DNA of 41,636 nt from Nocardia seriolae NBRC 15557 (lineage in GTDB: Bacteria > Actinomycetota > Actinomycetes > Mycobacteriales > Mycobacteriaceae): contig NZ_BJWY01000061.1 of NCBI RefSeq assembly GCF_007990715.1, positions 1 to 41,636 on the forward strand, written 5' to 3'. Positions within the stretch are counted from its first letter, which is position 1, and the number at the start of each line of letters is the position of its first letter. The notes below the pieces were generated by a model. That model searched no databases, was not told the DNA's origin, and saw nothing but the letters and a program-made list of their open reading frames with translations. Of the stretch, positions 1 through 8,657 are shown piece after piece. The position numbers and the translations under genes are program-made.

Positions 1-128
1 CGACACTAGCCGATTGCGAAACCACGGATGGCGCAGATAGATCGGTGCTTCCACGGTTGGACCGCTCCGTGCCGCGTCGCCTTGTGTAAGCTGTCTGAGA
101 CATCAGGTTTCGGGCGAAGGTGCTGAAT

Positions 129-521
129 ATGTCGACGGTTGAGCGTAATCACTTTCCGGCGTGGTTCGACCGGCTACAGACCAGATATATGAATCCGGTG
201 GTTCGGCCGGTGGCGCCGTTTCTGCCCGGGTTCGCCGTTATCGAGCATGTGGGGCGCAGGTCTGGGCAGCCGTATGCGACCCCTGTCAATGCTTTTCGCG
301 TCGGCGGCAGGCTTTATGTGGCTATGGGGCATGGGCGGACCGATTGGATCAGGAACACGCTCGCGGCGGGAGAAGCGGGTGCGCGCTACGCTTTTCGCCA
401 CTATCGGCTGGTGAATCCGCGGGTGGTGGGGCGCGGTGAAGCGGGCTCGGAATTCCCGCTCGCCGCTCGGATCGCCGCACGCCGGCTTCCGTTGTTCGTC
501 GCGGACGTCGCCGCCGACTGA
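129..521 (+). CDS. Ddn-like nitroreductase/deazaflavin-dependent oxidoreductase (DUF385 family)
   Basis: A 130-residue protein resembling the F420-dependent Ddn/DUF385 split-barrel family of actinomycetes. Seen: an N-terminal amphipathic stretch with a FDRLQTRYMNPVVRP pattern, then HVGRRSGQPYATPV, the family-typical start of the split beta-barrel that holds the deazaflavin cofactor, and a C-terminal RIAARRLPLFVADV helix. Family knowledge: members reduce substrates such as quinones or nitro-compounds with F420H2, often at the membrane. The physiological substrate cannot be read from the sequence. I chose ATG 129. An in-frame GTG at 120 is possible, and neither has a strong Shine-Dalgarno. The 128 bases upstream show no other gene. 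It converges on the TetR gene and ends at a hairpin at 528-552. Confidence 0.8.
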   Translation: MSTVERNHFPAWFDRLQTRYMNPVVRPVAPFLPGFAVIEHVGRRSGQPYATPVNAFRVGGRLYVAMGHGRTDWIRNTLAAGEAGARYAFRHYRLVNPRVVGRGEAGSEFPLAARIAARRLPLFVADVAAD

Positions 522-527
522 CGCCGC

Positions 528-552
528 GAATCGGTCTGTGGTGAACCGATTC
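528..552. terminator. Hairpin between converging genes
   Basis: GAATCGGT (528-535) and ACCGATTC (545-552) form a perfect 8-bp stem with a 9-nt loop, 7 bases after the DUF385 stop and before the convergent tetR stop at 579. There is no U-tract, as is common for actinobacterial terminators. A third copy of GAATCGGT lies at 565-572. The terminator role is inferred from position. Confidence 0.5.
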
Positions 553-578
553 TGCGCGCTCGGGGAATCGGTGCGTAG

Positions 579-1175
579 CTAGCCACGGACCTCGAGCCGT
601 CGGACCAGCGCGACCAAGGCAGCGCGCAAGGTGTCCGGATCGTCGGTGTCCGCGCCCAGGATCATGCGGACCACCTGCGGGGCCGCGAACCACCAGGCGG
701 CCAGGGCGGCGACCGCGTACAGGAGATAGCCGGGGGCGACATCGGCGGTGAGGGTTCCGGCGCGCTGGGCGGCGGCGAGCGCGGCCACCTTGTCCGCGTA
801 GTGGGAGGCGCGCGCCGATTCGGCCGGTAGTTCGCCCTCTCGAGGTTGCAGCCCTTCCCAATACATCAGTCGCAGGAACTGCGGGTGGGTGCGGTGGAAG
901 TCGAAGACGTGGCCGGCGTATTCGGCGAGATCTCCGGCCTTGTCGGCGGACAGCGGGCTGGCCGCGGCCAATTGTTCGAGCTGGCCGGTGAGGACGGCTT
1001 CGAACAGGCCGCGTTTGTCGCCGAAGTACTGGTAGATGCGTTCCTTGTTGATCCCGGCGCGGGCCGCGATGGCGTTCACGCGGGCGCCGTCGGGACCGCG
1101 TTCGGCGAACTCGTGCACCGCCGCCTCGAGCAGCAGCCGTCTGGTTCTCTCGGTATCCCACGCCATGGGGTCCAT
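579..1175 (-). CDS. TetR/AcrR family transcriptional regulator
   Basis: A 198-residue one-component repressor of the TetR type. Seen: an N-terminal helix-turn-helix (TRRLLLEAAVHEFAERG, then VNAIAARAGINKERIYQYFG, roughly residues 9-50) followed by an all-helical ligand domain with an AWWFAAPQVVRMILG segment typical of the dimerisation helices. I chose ATG 1175 (MDPMAWD); ATG 1166 and an upstream GTG at 1235 are also in frame, but the latter would run through the operator region. It is transcribed divergently from ilvD, and the 104-bp gap holds three inverted repeats of TetR-operator size. Autorepression and control of the neighbouring dehydratase gene are therefore likely (inference). The ligand is unknown. 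Confidence 0.85.
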   Translation of the reverse strand: MDPMAWDTERTRRLLLEAAVHEFAERGPDGARVNAIAARAGINKERIYQYFGDKRGLFEAVLTGQLEQLAAASPLSADKAGDLAEYAGHVFDFHRTHPQFLRLMYWEGLQPREGELPAESARASHYADKVAALAAAQRAGTLTADVAPGYLLYAVAALAAWWFAAPQVVRMILGADTDDPDTLRAALVALVRRLEVRG

Positions 1176-1186
1176 CCAACCATCTC

Positions 1187-1258
1187 CAACCGGACGGTTG
1201 CGGTTGGGCTCCCGGCTGTGGCAAACTCCAACCACACGGTTGCAACCAAACGGTTGCA
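1187..1258. promoter_or_regulatory. Cluster of three TetR-type operators between tetR and ilvD
   Basis: Three related dyads are visible. Positions 1187-1200 read CAACCG-GA-CGGTTG (perfect), and a further CGGTTG follows at 1201-1206. Positions 1229-1242 read CAACCA-CA-CGGTTG (one mismatch). Positions 1241-1258 read TGCAACC-AAAC-GGTTGCA (perfect 7-bp arms). The last lies just upstream of the ilvD ribosome-binding site (AGGAGG, about 1267-1272). The first sits about 12 bp from the tetR start. Recurrence of the same half-site CAACC/GGTTG is strong evidence of one regulator binding here. The identity of that regulator as the adjacent TetR protein is inferred. Confidence 0.75.
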
Positions 1259-1279
1259 GATGAGGCAGGAGGTGGCATC

Positions 1280-3133
1280 GTGCCCGAGTTGCGCTCTCGC
1301 ACGGTCACGCACGGACGGAATATGGCCGGGGCGCGCGCCCTCATGCGGGCCAGCGGCGTTCCGTCCGCGGATATCGGCCGCAAGCCGGTGATCGCGATCG
1401 CCAACAGCTTCACCGAGTTCGTGCCGGGTCACACCCACCTGCAGCCGGTCGGCCGGATGGTCGCCGAGGCGGTGCGCGCGGCGGGCGGCATCGCGCGCGA
1501 GTCCAATACCATCGCGGTGGACGACGGCGTCGCCATGGGGCACGGCGGCATGCTGTACTCGCTGCCCTCGCGCGATCTGATCGCGGATTCCATCGAGTAC
1601 ATGGTGAACGCGCACTGCGCCGACGCGCTCGTGTGCATCTCCAACTGCGACAAGATCACTCCCGGCATGCTGATGGCCGCCCTGCGGCTGAACATCCCGA
1701 CCGTGTTCGTCTCCGGCGGCCCGATGGAGGGCGGCACCGCGGTGCTGGTGGACGGCACCGTGCGCAGCCGTCTGGACCTGATCGTCACCATGTCCGAGGC
1801 GGTGTCGCCGGAGGTGTCCGACGAGGACATGGCGCGCATCGAGGAGAACGCCTGTCCCACCTGCGGTTCCTGCGCGGGCATGTTCACCGCGAACTCCATG
1901 AACTGCCTGACCGAGGCGCTGGGCCTGGCCCTGCCCGGCAATGGCACCGTGCTGGCCACCCACACCGCCCGCGCCGAGCTGTACCGGGCGGCCGGGCGCA
2001 CGGTCATGGACATCACCCGCCGCTACTACGACGCGGACGACGATTCGGTCCTGCCCCGGAATATCGCCTCCCGCAGTGCTTTCGACAATGCGATGGCCCT
2101 GGATCTGGCGATGGGCGGCTCCACCAACACGGTGCTGCACCTGCTGGCCGCAGCCCAGGAGGCCGGACTGGACTACACCCTCACCGATATCGAGAAGATG
2201 TCGCTACAGGTGCCGTGCCTGTGCAAGGTCGCACCCAATGGCACCTATCTGATCGAGGACGTGCACCGCGCGGGCGGCATTCCGGCGCTGCTGGGCGAGC
2301 TGAACCGGGCCGGACTGCTGCACCGCGATGTCCGTGCGGTGCACGCGGATTCGCTCGACGGCTGGCTCGCCGAATGGGATGTCCGCGCGGCCGCTCCGAG
2401 CCACGCCGCGCTCGAGCTGTTCCACGCGGCCCCCGGCGGCAAGCGCTCGGCCGAGGCGTTCTCGCAGTCCGAGCGGTGGCACACCCTCGACCTGGATGCC
2501 GCGCAGGGCTGCATTCGCGATGTCGCCCACGCGCATTCGCGCGACGGCGGCCTGGCGGTGTTGCGCGGCAACCTCTCCCCCGACGGTGCGGTGGTGAAGT
2601 CCGCCGGTGTGGCCCCGCACATGCACACCTTCACCGGCCCGGCCGTGGTGCTGGAGTCCCAGGAGGATGCGGTCGAGGCCATCCTGTCCAAGCGGGTCAA
2701 GGCGGGTGATGTCCTGGTGATCCGCTACGAGGGCCCGCGCGGCGGACCGGGCATGCAGGAAATGCTGTACCCCACGTCATATCTGAGGGGTCTCGGTCTG
2801 GCCGGACAGTGCGCGCTGATCACCGACGGCAGGTTCTCCGGCGGATCCTCGGGCTGTTCCATCGGCCACATCTCCCCCGAGGCCGCCGCCGGTGGCCCGA
2901 TCGCACTGGTCCGGGACGGGGATTCGATCACCATCGACATCCCGTCCCGCGGCCTCACCGTCCACGTCGACGACGACGAACTCGCCGCCCGCCGAAAGGA
3001 ATTGGAAGCCCATGGCGGCTACGGGCCGCGCAACCGCGCACGACAGGTGTCCGCCGCCCTGAAAACCTATGCCCTGCTGGCCACTTCGGCCGACAAGGGC
3101 GCCGTCCGTGATCCGGCGAAACTCGACGGGTGA
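1280..3133 (+). CDS. ilvD: Dihydroxy-acid dehydratase
   Basis: A 617-residue Fe-S dehydratase that converts 2,3-dihydroxy-3-methylbutanoate or -pentanoate to the 2-keto acid, the penultimate step of valine/isoleucine synthesis. Seen: CISNCDKITPGM (cysteines at about 119 and 123) and ENACPTCGSCAGMF (cysteines at about 192, 195, 198), which carry the cluster, plus MALDLAMGGSTNTVLH and the C-terminal DGRFSGGSSGCSIGH. The length matches the longer E. coli-type IlvD (about 616) rather than the roughly 575-residue mycobacterial form, so this may be a second, differently regulated paralogue (inference). The GTG start at 1280 is set by AGGAGG about 7 nt upstream. It stands under the TetR-type operators at 1187-1258. 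An IlvD/Edd-family sugar-acid dehydratase is the alternative, but the sequence is very close to true IlvD. Confidence 0.93.
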   Translation: MPELRSRTVTHGRNMAGARALMRASGVPSADIGRKPVIAIANSFTEFVPGHTHLQPVGRMVAEAVRAAGGIARESNTIAVDDGVAMGHGGMLYSLPSRDLIADSIEYMVNAHCADALVCISNCDKITPGMLMAALRLNIPTVFVSGGPMEGGTAVLVDGTVRSRLDLIVTMSEAVSPEVSDEDMARIEENACPTCGSCAGMFTANSMNCLTEALGLALPGNGTVLATHTARAELYRAAGRTVMDITRRYYDADDDSVLPRNIASRSAFDNAMALDLAMGGSTNTVLHLLAAAQEAGLDYTLTDIEKMSLQVPCLCKVAPNGTYLIEDVHRAGGIPALLGELNRAGLLHRDVRAVHADSLDGWLAEWDVRAAAPSHAALELFHAAPGGKRSAEAFSQSERWHTLDLDAAQGCIRDVAHAHSRDGGLAVLRGNLSPDGAVVKSAGVAPHMHTFTGPAVVLESQEDAVEAILSKRVKAGDVLVIRYEGPRGGPGMQEMLYPTSYLRGLGLAGQCALITDGRFSGGSSGCSIGHISPEAAAGGPIALVRDGDSITIDIPSRGLTVHVDDDELAARRKELEAHGGYGPRNRARQVSAALKTYALLATSADKGAVRDPAKLDG

Positions 3134-3142
3134 GCCCCGGCC

Positions 3143-4366
3143 TCAGTCGTCGGCCGCCGCCACGACGAAGCTCGCGACGGTGGTCGTGCTGCCGCCGATA
3201 TTGACGGTGCCGTAGCGCCGCGCATTCGGGAGCTGGAACTCGCCCGCCTGATCGGTGACCTGCCGGTAGGCGTCGAGCAGCATGCGGACGCCGGTGGCCC
3301 CGACGGGGTGGCCGATGCCGATGAGACCACCACCCGGGTTGATGGGCAGGCTGCCGTCGCGGGCGATCATGCCGGATTCCACGGCTTTCCAGTTCTCGCC
3401 CGGGGCGGTGAGGCCGAGGTGGTCGATGGCCATGTACTCCGACATGGAGAAGCAGTCGTGCACTTCGACACCGTCGAGCTGGTGGATGTCGGCAAGCCGC
3501 GCCCGCGACAGGGCGTCGAGGACCGCGGTGCGGACGTGCGGGAAGACGTACTGATCGGCCGCGGAGACGCGGAACTTCTCGTCGAGCGGCAGGCCGACGG
3601 TGCGGTGACCCCCGCCGGTGATCACGGCGGTGCGATCGACACGGATGTCATTGTGCCGCTTCAGTAATCGATCCGACACCAGGACGACCGCCGCCGCGCC
3701 GTCGGTCATCTGGCTACAGTCCTGGCAGCGCAGCATCCCGGCGACCGGCGGATTGGCGGCGTCGTCGGCGGTGAAGGCGGCCTCGCCGTAACGCCAATCC
3801 CGGGTCTGGGCGTTGGGATTCAGGCGCGCATTGGTGATATTCAGCTCGCTGATGGCACGCAGATGCGCGGGATCGAGGCCGTACCGGCGGTCGTATTCAT
3901 CGGCGACGGCGGCGAATTGGGTGGGCCAGACCAGGTCGGTGTCGAGCGTCTCGTGGCCCGCCCACGCGGCCGCGCCCATGTAGGCGGCCGCCTGCGCGCC
4001 GGGGACGGTCTTCTCCAATTCGGCCCCGAGCACCAGGGCGCAGTCGTAGCGCCCGGACTCGAGGTCGGCCATGGCGGCGAGGGCCGCCATGCTGCCCGAG
4101 GCGCACGCCGCCTCGTGCCGGGAGGCGGGCACGCCCCACAGCTCCGGATGGACGGTGGCGGGCATGCCGCCGAGATGGCCCTGACCGGTGAACAATTGAC
4201 CGAACGCATTGCCCACGTGGATCACGCCGATGTCGGTCACCGCCACGCGCGCGGCGTCCAGCGCCTCCTCCAGGACGGTGCGGACCAGAGCATCGAACGA
4301 GGCTCCGGCGCGCTGCCAGTTGACGGCGAAATCGGTTTGAGCGCCGCCCATAATATGCACGGACAC
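3143..4366 (-). CDS. SCP2/SCPx-type thiolase (acetyl-CoA acetyltransferase-like)
   Basis: A 407-residue thiolase of the sterol-carrier-protein type. Seen: nucleophilic Cys88 in AACASGS; HDCF at 303-306, the SCP2-type replacement of the classical NEAF motif that also supplies a second cysteine; and GIGHPVGATG with His353. Family knowledge: these enzymes remove acetyl- or propionyl-CoA from beta-keto acyl-CoAs, often branched or sterol side-chain substrates, and some act as partners in aldol-type chain shortening. The start is GTG 4366, with GGAGGT about 6 nt upstream. An open frame continues further upstream but lacks a ribosome-binding site and would overlap the ligase gene. It is the last gene of the minus-strand catabolic cluster, 29 bp after the ligase, and converges with ilvD 9 bp away. 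Confidence 0.88.
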   Translation of the reverse strand: MSVHIMGGAQTDFAVNWQRAGASFDALVRTVLEEALDAARVAVTDIGVIHVGNAFGQLFTGQGHLGGMPATVHPELWGVPASRHEAACASGSMAALAAMADLESGRYDCALVLGAELEKTVPGAQAAAYMGAAAWAGHETLDTDLVWPTQFAAVADEYDRRYGLDPAHLRAISELNITNARLNPNAQTRDWRYGEAAFTADDAANPPVAGMLRCQDCSQMTDGAAAVVLVSDRLLKRHNDIRVDRTAVITGGGHRTVGLPLDEKFRVSAADQYVFPHVRTAVLDALSRARLADIHQLDGVEVHDCFSMSEYMAIDHLGLTAPGENWKAVESGMIARDGSLPINPGGGLIGIGHPVGATGVRMLLDAYRQVTDQAGEFQLPNARRYGTVNIGGSTTTVASFVVAAADD

Positions 4367-4395
4367 GAGGACCTCCTGCTGTCGATCGATGGGAT

Positions 4396-6120
4396 TCAGA
4401 GTCGAGCGCGCAGCTCGCGGCGCAGCAGCTTGCCGACCGGGTTGCGCGGAAGAGCATCGGTGATCACCAGGCGCTCGGGAAGTTTGAAGGAGGCGACCTC
4501 CCGGGCCTTCAGATGCGCGACCAGATCCGCGAGGGCAACGCTCGCACCGGGCGCGGGAACGACTACGGCACAGCACTTCTCACCGAGCACCGCATCCGGA
4601 TAGCCGACGACCGCGACATCGGCGACCGCCGGATGGCCGATGAGCAGTCCTTCGATCTCGGCGGGCGCGATATTCATCCCGCCGCGAATGATGATCTCCT
4701 TCACCCGGTCCACGAAACGCAGATACCGGCCGCCCTCGCCGCACAGCTCGAAAACGTCTCCGCTGCACAGGTATCCGTCCGCGTCGAACGGCTCGGTGGC
4801 GGCGGTGCCCGGCAGGTAGCCGCCGAACACGGCCGGGCCGCGCAGCCGCAGTTCGCCGCGGCCGCCGATCTCGGTGACGGTTGCCCCGGTGGTGACATCG
4901 ACCAGCTTCACCGCCGTACTGTCGGCCAGCCGCGTGGACCAGCGCACCCCGGCCGCGCCGTAATGCGGCAGGTGCTGGGCCCGCACCTCCGGATCGGGGA
5001 TATCGGTAGGCGCGCCCAGCAGGCTCACACCCTCGTTGGAGCCGAAGAAGTTCAGCACCTGGATGCCGAGCTCCTCCTGCCAGCGCCGCACCACCGGCGG
5101 CGGCAGCGGAGCCCCACCGGAACCGACCGTGCGCAGCGAGGACAGGTCGGCGCGGGCGCGCAGGTCGTCGTTCTGCAACAGCATGGTGAGCAGCGCGGGC
5201 GGCATGCTGGTGTGGGTCACCCGATGCTCGGCGATCTGCCGGAAGAACACCGCCAGATCCAGCGGATGATGCTGCACCAGATGCCCGCCCGCCAGCAGCC
5301 ACGGCAGGAACGAGCCCGCGAACCCGGCCATGTTCACCATCGGAAACGGATTGAGCACCACCGAATCCGTAGTCACGCCCAGCCCGTCCTGAACACCGTT
5401 CGCCACCGCCAGCCAATCACCATGACAACGGGGAATCCCCTTCGGCGTGGCCTCGGTGCCACTGGTCCAGCAGATGGTGATCCGATCGTTCACCGTCACC
5501 GGCAGCGTGAACGCATAGTCACGCACCCGATTCCGCGCGTGCGCGTCCACCGGTTCCCCGATCGCCACCGCCCGCCCCGGAATACCCGGCCCGAAGGCGA
5601 AGACGGTACGCAGTCCGCGCGTCGCGAGGCCTTCCGCCGCGAGTTCCCGATCGCCCAGCGCTCCAACGGCAATGAGCGCCTCCGCCCCGGTCGCGGCCAC
5701 GATCCCCGACAGTTCGTGCCGCCGGAAGGACACCGGCATGGGTGTCGCCACCGCGCCCAACCGCCACAGCGCCAGATAGATTGCGGTCAAGGCGACGGAA
5801 TTGGGCAGCTGCACCGCAACGACGGCACCTTGGCGGATCCCGTTGGCCAGCAGCACCGCCGCGATATCACCGACAAGATCGTCGAGTTCGCGCCAGGTGA
5901 GGGTGCGAGGTTCCGCACCGGTCAGCTGGACCAGATTCGCCGGATCGCTGACCGCCGGAGCATCCGGCGTCTCGTCGACACGCTGCCGGAACACCTCGGG
6001 AATCGTCTCCGGCTGCCACCACCCACGCTCCAGATACTCCCGCACCGTCTCCTCGGAATGACACGGATGCACCATCCGCCGACTGCTCGAAGTGCCCGTG
6101 GAGGTGGATGTTTCGACCAT
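4396..6120 (-). CDS. Acyl-CoA synthetase (class I adenylate-forming, AMP-binding)
   Basis: A 574-residue ligase that activates a carboxylic acid to its CoA thioester through an acyl-adenylate. Seen: the ATP-binding loop TSGTEATPKG at about 219-228, NFFGSNEG (A5), YLCSGDVFELCGEGGRY with RFVDRVKEIIIRGGMNI (A7-A8 hinge) and RNPVGKLLRREL at the C-terminus with the adenylation lysine at about 564. The first 20 residues are Ser/Thr-rich and look dispensable; ATG 6120 is preceded by AGGGAA, with an alternative ATG at 6075. It lies 48 bp after one thiolase and 29 bp before another, so it probably supplies CoA esters to them. The substrate is not readable; aryl-propionate, cyclohexane carboxylate and branched acids are all possible. 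Confidence 0.9.
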   Translation of the reverse strand: MVETSTSTGTSSSRRMVHPCHSEETVREYLERGWWQPETIPEVFRQRVDETPDAPAVSDPANLVQLTGAEPRTLTWRELDDLVGDIAAVLLANGIRQGAVVAVQLPNSVALTAIYLALWRLGAVATPMPVSFRRHELSGIVAATGAEALIAVGALGDRELAAEGLATRGLRTVFAFGPGIPGRAVAIGEPVDAHARNRVRDYAFTLPVTVNDRITICWTSGTEATPKGIPRCHGDWLAVANGVQDGLGVTTDSVVLNPFPMVNMAGFAGSFLPWLLAGGHLVQHHPLDLAVFFRQIAEHRVTHTSMPPALLTMLLQNDDLRARADLSSLRTVGSGGAPLPPPVVRRWQEELGIQVLNFFGSNEGVSLLGAPTDIPDPEVRAQHLPHYGAAGVRWSTRLADSTAVKLVDVTTGATVTEIGGRGELRLRGPAVFGGYLPGTAATEPFDADGYLCSGDVFELCGEGGRYLRFVDRVKEIIIRGGMNIAPAEIEGLLIGHPAVADVAVVGYPDAVLGEKCCAVVVPAPGASVALADLVAHLKAREVASFKLPERLVITDALPRNPVGKLLRRELRARL

Positions 6121-6168
6121 TTCGTTTCCCTGGTGCTAGATGTTCCGGTCACAGCCCCGAGCCGGAGC

Positions 6169-7353
6169 TCAGGAGATACGCCGCAGGACGGTGGCGGAGC
6201 CCAGGCCGAGGGCGGCGGGTATGGCTATGAGTGCGAATTCGCCGTCACGGCGGCGTAATTCGTCGAGGGCCGAGACGAGGAGGATGCCGCCAGTTGCGCC
6301 CAGTGGGTGGCCGACCGCCATCGCGCCGCCGGACGGGTTCACGCGCGCTGGGTCGAGGCTCAGTTCGCGCCTCAGTAAAAGCGGTGTGACGGCGAAGGAT
6401 TCGTTCACTTCGATCCCGTCCAGGTCGGCGGCCGAGATGCCCGCGCGTCGCAGGGCCACGCGCGCGGCGCTGATCGGCGCGCTCAGCAGCGGCGACCGGA
6501 CCGCTGTCTGCGCGGTGCCCACGATCTGCGCCACCGGTGGCCGTCCGAGTGCCTGCTCGGCTCGCCGATTGCCCAGCAGCAGTGCCGAAGCCCCGTCGGC
6601 GAGCTGTGGCGCGGTGGCGATCGTGTGCAGCCCGCCGACCGGATGCGCCGCGCCCGGCAGCCGCCGCGCCACCCGCTCCCAGGCCGGATCCGCACCGAAC
6701 AGCGTGGGCAACGCGGCGAACGCGGAGACGCACGCGTCAGGCCGTGCACCCTCGTCGGCGGCCAGCACTACGGATTCACCCTTGCGCACCGGAATCAACG
6801 ACTCCGAAACGACTGCCGCACTGGCCTTTCGATGTGACCGCACCGCAAAGGCATCCAGTTCCGCCCGCGTGATCCCGTACTCGGCCGCCGTCAGATCCGC
6901 AGATACCCCGATGGTCACGAACCCGGTCCGCTCCCCCAGGTCGGCATCGACCGCGATGGCGGGCCGATCCGCCAGCATCGGCACCCGCGACATCGACTCC
7001 ACCCCACCGGCGACAACCAGATCCGCGAACCCCGCCGCCACCCGCGCGGCGCCGCTCTCGACCGCGTCCAGTCCGGAACAGCACAGCCGCGAAACCACCG
7101 CCCCCGGAACCGAATCCGGCCACCCTGCCCAGATGGCGGCCGCCCGCGCGATATCCCCGCCCTGCTCCCCCACCGCCGTGCTCACCCCGACGAGCACATC
7201 GTCGACCGCCGCCGACGGACATCCCCGCTCCTCGAGCGCCACGAGCAACTGCCCGAGCAATTCGTACGGCGGTACCTCCGCCAACGTTCCCCCACCCTTG
7301 CGCACCCGCCCCCGCGGCAGCCGCACCGCGTCATAGACGAACGCCTCGGTCAT
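6169..7353 (-). CDS. Thiolase family protein lacking the second catalytic cysteine
   Basis: A 394-residue protein with the classical thiolase layout: acyl-accepting cysteine in RLCCSGLDAV (Cys91), GGVESMSRVP, VNESFAV (317-322) and AVGHPLGATGG (His349). The last active-site block is abnormal. Where classical thiolases read CxG-GG-xG, this protein reads IPAALGLGSA, so the general-base cysteine is replaced by Pro379 and the CxG glycine by alanine. It does not have the compensating HDCF cysteine of SCP2 thiolases either. ATG 7353 overlaps the upstream gene's stop in an ATGA arrangement, so the two are probably translationally coupled. It may have altered or lost thiolysis activity, or may work with the intact SCP2-type thiolase at the end of the operon (inference). 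Confidence 0.87.
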   Translation of the reverse strand: MTEAFVYDAVRLPRGRVRKGGGTLAEVPPYELLGQLLVALEERGCPSAAVDDVLVGVSTAVGEQGGDIARAAAIWAGWPDSVPGAVVSRLCCSGLDAVESGAARVAAGFADLVVAGGVESMSRVPMLADRPAIAVDADLGERTGFVTIGVSADLTAAEYGITRAELDAFAVRSHRKASAAVVSESLIPVRKGESVVLAADEGARPDACVSAFAALPTLFGADPAWERVARRLPGAAHPVGGLHTIATAPQLADGASALLLGNRRAEQALGRPPVAQIVGTAQTAVRSPLLSAPISAARVALRRAGISAADLDGIEVNESFAVTPLLLRRELSLDPARVNPSGGAMAVGHPLGATGGILLVSALDELRRRDGEFALIAIPAALGLGSATVLRRIS

Positions 7354-8657
7354 CGGCCCGACCCCGCCGAATCTCCTGCCGCACCCGGTGTCTCGAATCG
7401 GGGAACCTCGCCCGTGGCCGGACCGGATCCGGACCGGGAAGCACCATTCGCATGCGGTCCAGACCCCGATCCGGGCAACAGCCGGCCTCGGAGTTCGGCC
7501 CCGGGGCGCGTGGCGGACTCGCGAATCGCGGCCAGCGCGTCGAGCGTTCGATATCCGGCCGGATCCGCGGCCGTCGTCACCGGTACGACGACCACTTCGT
7601 CGGCTCCGGCGTCGCGGTAGGTGCCGAGCCGGGCCGCGAGGGTAGCCGGATCGCCGAACATGCCTACGGCCGCGGGCAATTCGTCCGGGATGGCCGCTAG
7701 CACGTCGCGGGGATGGGCACCGCCATGCGCGAGCCGGACCACCTCGCCGAACCCGGCCTCGGTGAACATGGCGTCGTAACCGGGTGCCCGCAGGTATCCC
7801 ACGACCCCGGACCGGACGGTGGTGAACATGTCCGCATCCGGATCGGCCCCGGCGGTGACCCAGACCGACACCGGCGGCGCTGCCCGCCCCGCCCGAGCCG
7901 CGAATTCCCCTATCGCCGTGACACATCGCGCGGTCTGAGCGGGCGTGACCAGATTCAGTACCACCCGGTCCGCACACCGCGCCGCGACGTCGAGCGCCCG
8001 TTCCCCGAATGCCGCCACCGCGATCTCGCCACCCGGGCCCACATCGGCCGGAGCCGCCCGGTGAGCCGCCGAAGGCCGGTCGCCGGTGGAAGGTCCACGA
8101 CCGGTGGTGGATCCGACGCTGGGCCAGCCGCGGGCCGCCGCGCCCGAACCGAGTACGGCGTGAGCGCGGGTGGGGCGCAGGGCGGGCAGGCGCAGCCGGA
8201 AGCCTCTCGTGCGTTCGATCAGGCCGTCGTATTCGACCTTCTCACCCGCCAGCAGCGCACCGACGATGCGGGTGGTTTCATCCAGATGTCTTGCGGTGCG
8301 GTGTCTTCGGCGGCCGTGCCAGTCGCGGACCAGGACCGTGCTCGACGTGCCGAGGGCCAGGTCGACCGGGCGGCCGGTGAGGGCGGCGACGGTGGCCGCG
8401 CCCATGGCGATGGTGGCTGGGGTGCGGACACCGATAGGTAAGGGGCCGAGGCAGAGCGGCATTCGGCCCGGGCTGCGGCCGATGGCGGTGGCGAGGGCGA
8501 AGGCGTCGAAGGTGGCCATTTCGCCTATCCAGAGGCGGTGGTAGGCGAGCTTCTCGGCGGCTTCGGCTACCGCCAGGGCATCGAGGGGCGGGCGGTTCTG
8601 CCAATAGGGTAGGCTGACACTCAACTTCGGAAAAGTCACTCGGACAACCCATTTCAC
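7350..8657 (-). CDS. LLM-class (luciferase-like) flavin-dependent oxidoreductase
   Basis: A 435-residue TIM-barrel flavoprotein resembling bacterial luciferase, alkanal monooxygenase and F420-dependent dehydrogenases. Seen: SVSLPYWQNRPPLDALAVA at the N-terminus, AYHRLWIGEM, TPATIAMGAATVAALTGRPV, and a late MFGDPATLAARLGTYRDAGADEVVVVP block that marks the family C-terminus. Two stretches are unusual: a Gly/Ser/Arg/Pro-rich insert at about 167-210, and a low-complexity tail of about 50 residues after ELRGRLLPG. Whether the cofactor is FMN or F420 cannot be told. GTG 8657 overlaps the oxygenase stop (GTGA), with GGAG a few bases upstream; its stop overlaps the thiolase start. It is a likely monooxygenase or dehydrogenase step in the operon's pathway. 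Confidence 0.82.
   Translation of the reverse strand: MKWVVRVTFPKLSVSLPYWQNRPPLDALAVAEAAEKLAYHRLWIGEMATFDAFALATAIGRSPGRMPLCLGPLPIGVRTPATIAMGAATVAALTGRPVDLALGTSSTVLVRDWHGRRRHRTARHLDETTRIVGALLAGEKVEYDGLIERTRGFRLRLPALRPTRAHAVLGSGAAARGWPSVGSTTGRGPSTGDRPSAAHRAAPADVGPGGEIAVAAFGERALDVAARCADRVVLNLVTPAQTARCVTAIGEFAARAGRAAPPVSVWVTAGADPDADMFTTVRSGVVGYLRAPGYDAMFTEAGFGEVVRLAHGGAHPRDVLAAIPDELPAAVGMFGDPATLAARLGTYRDAGADEVVVVPVTTAADPAGYRTLDALAAIRESATRPGAELRGRLLPGSGSGPHANGASRSGSGPATGEVPRFETPGAAGDSAGSGR

Noticed and set aside
1..128. A possible 5' gene or promoter at the left edge
   Set aside because: No open frame with family features and no convincing -35/-10 pair; too close to the edge to judge.
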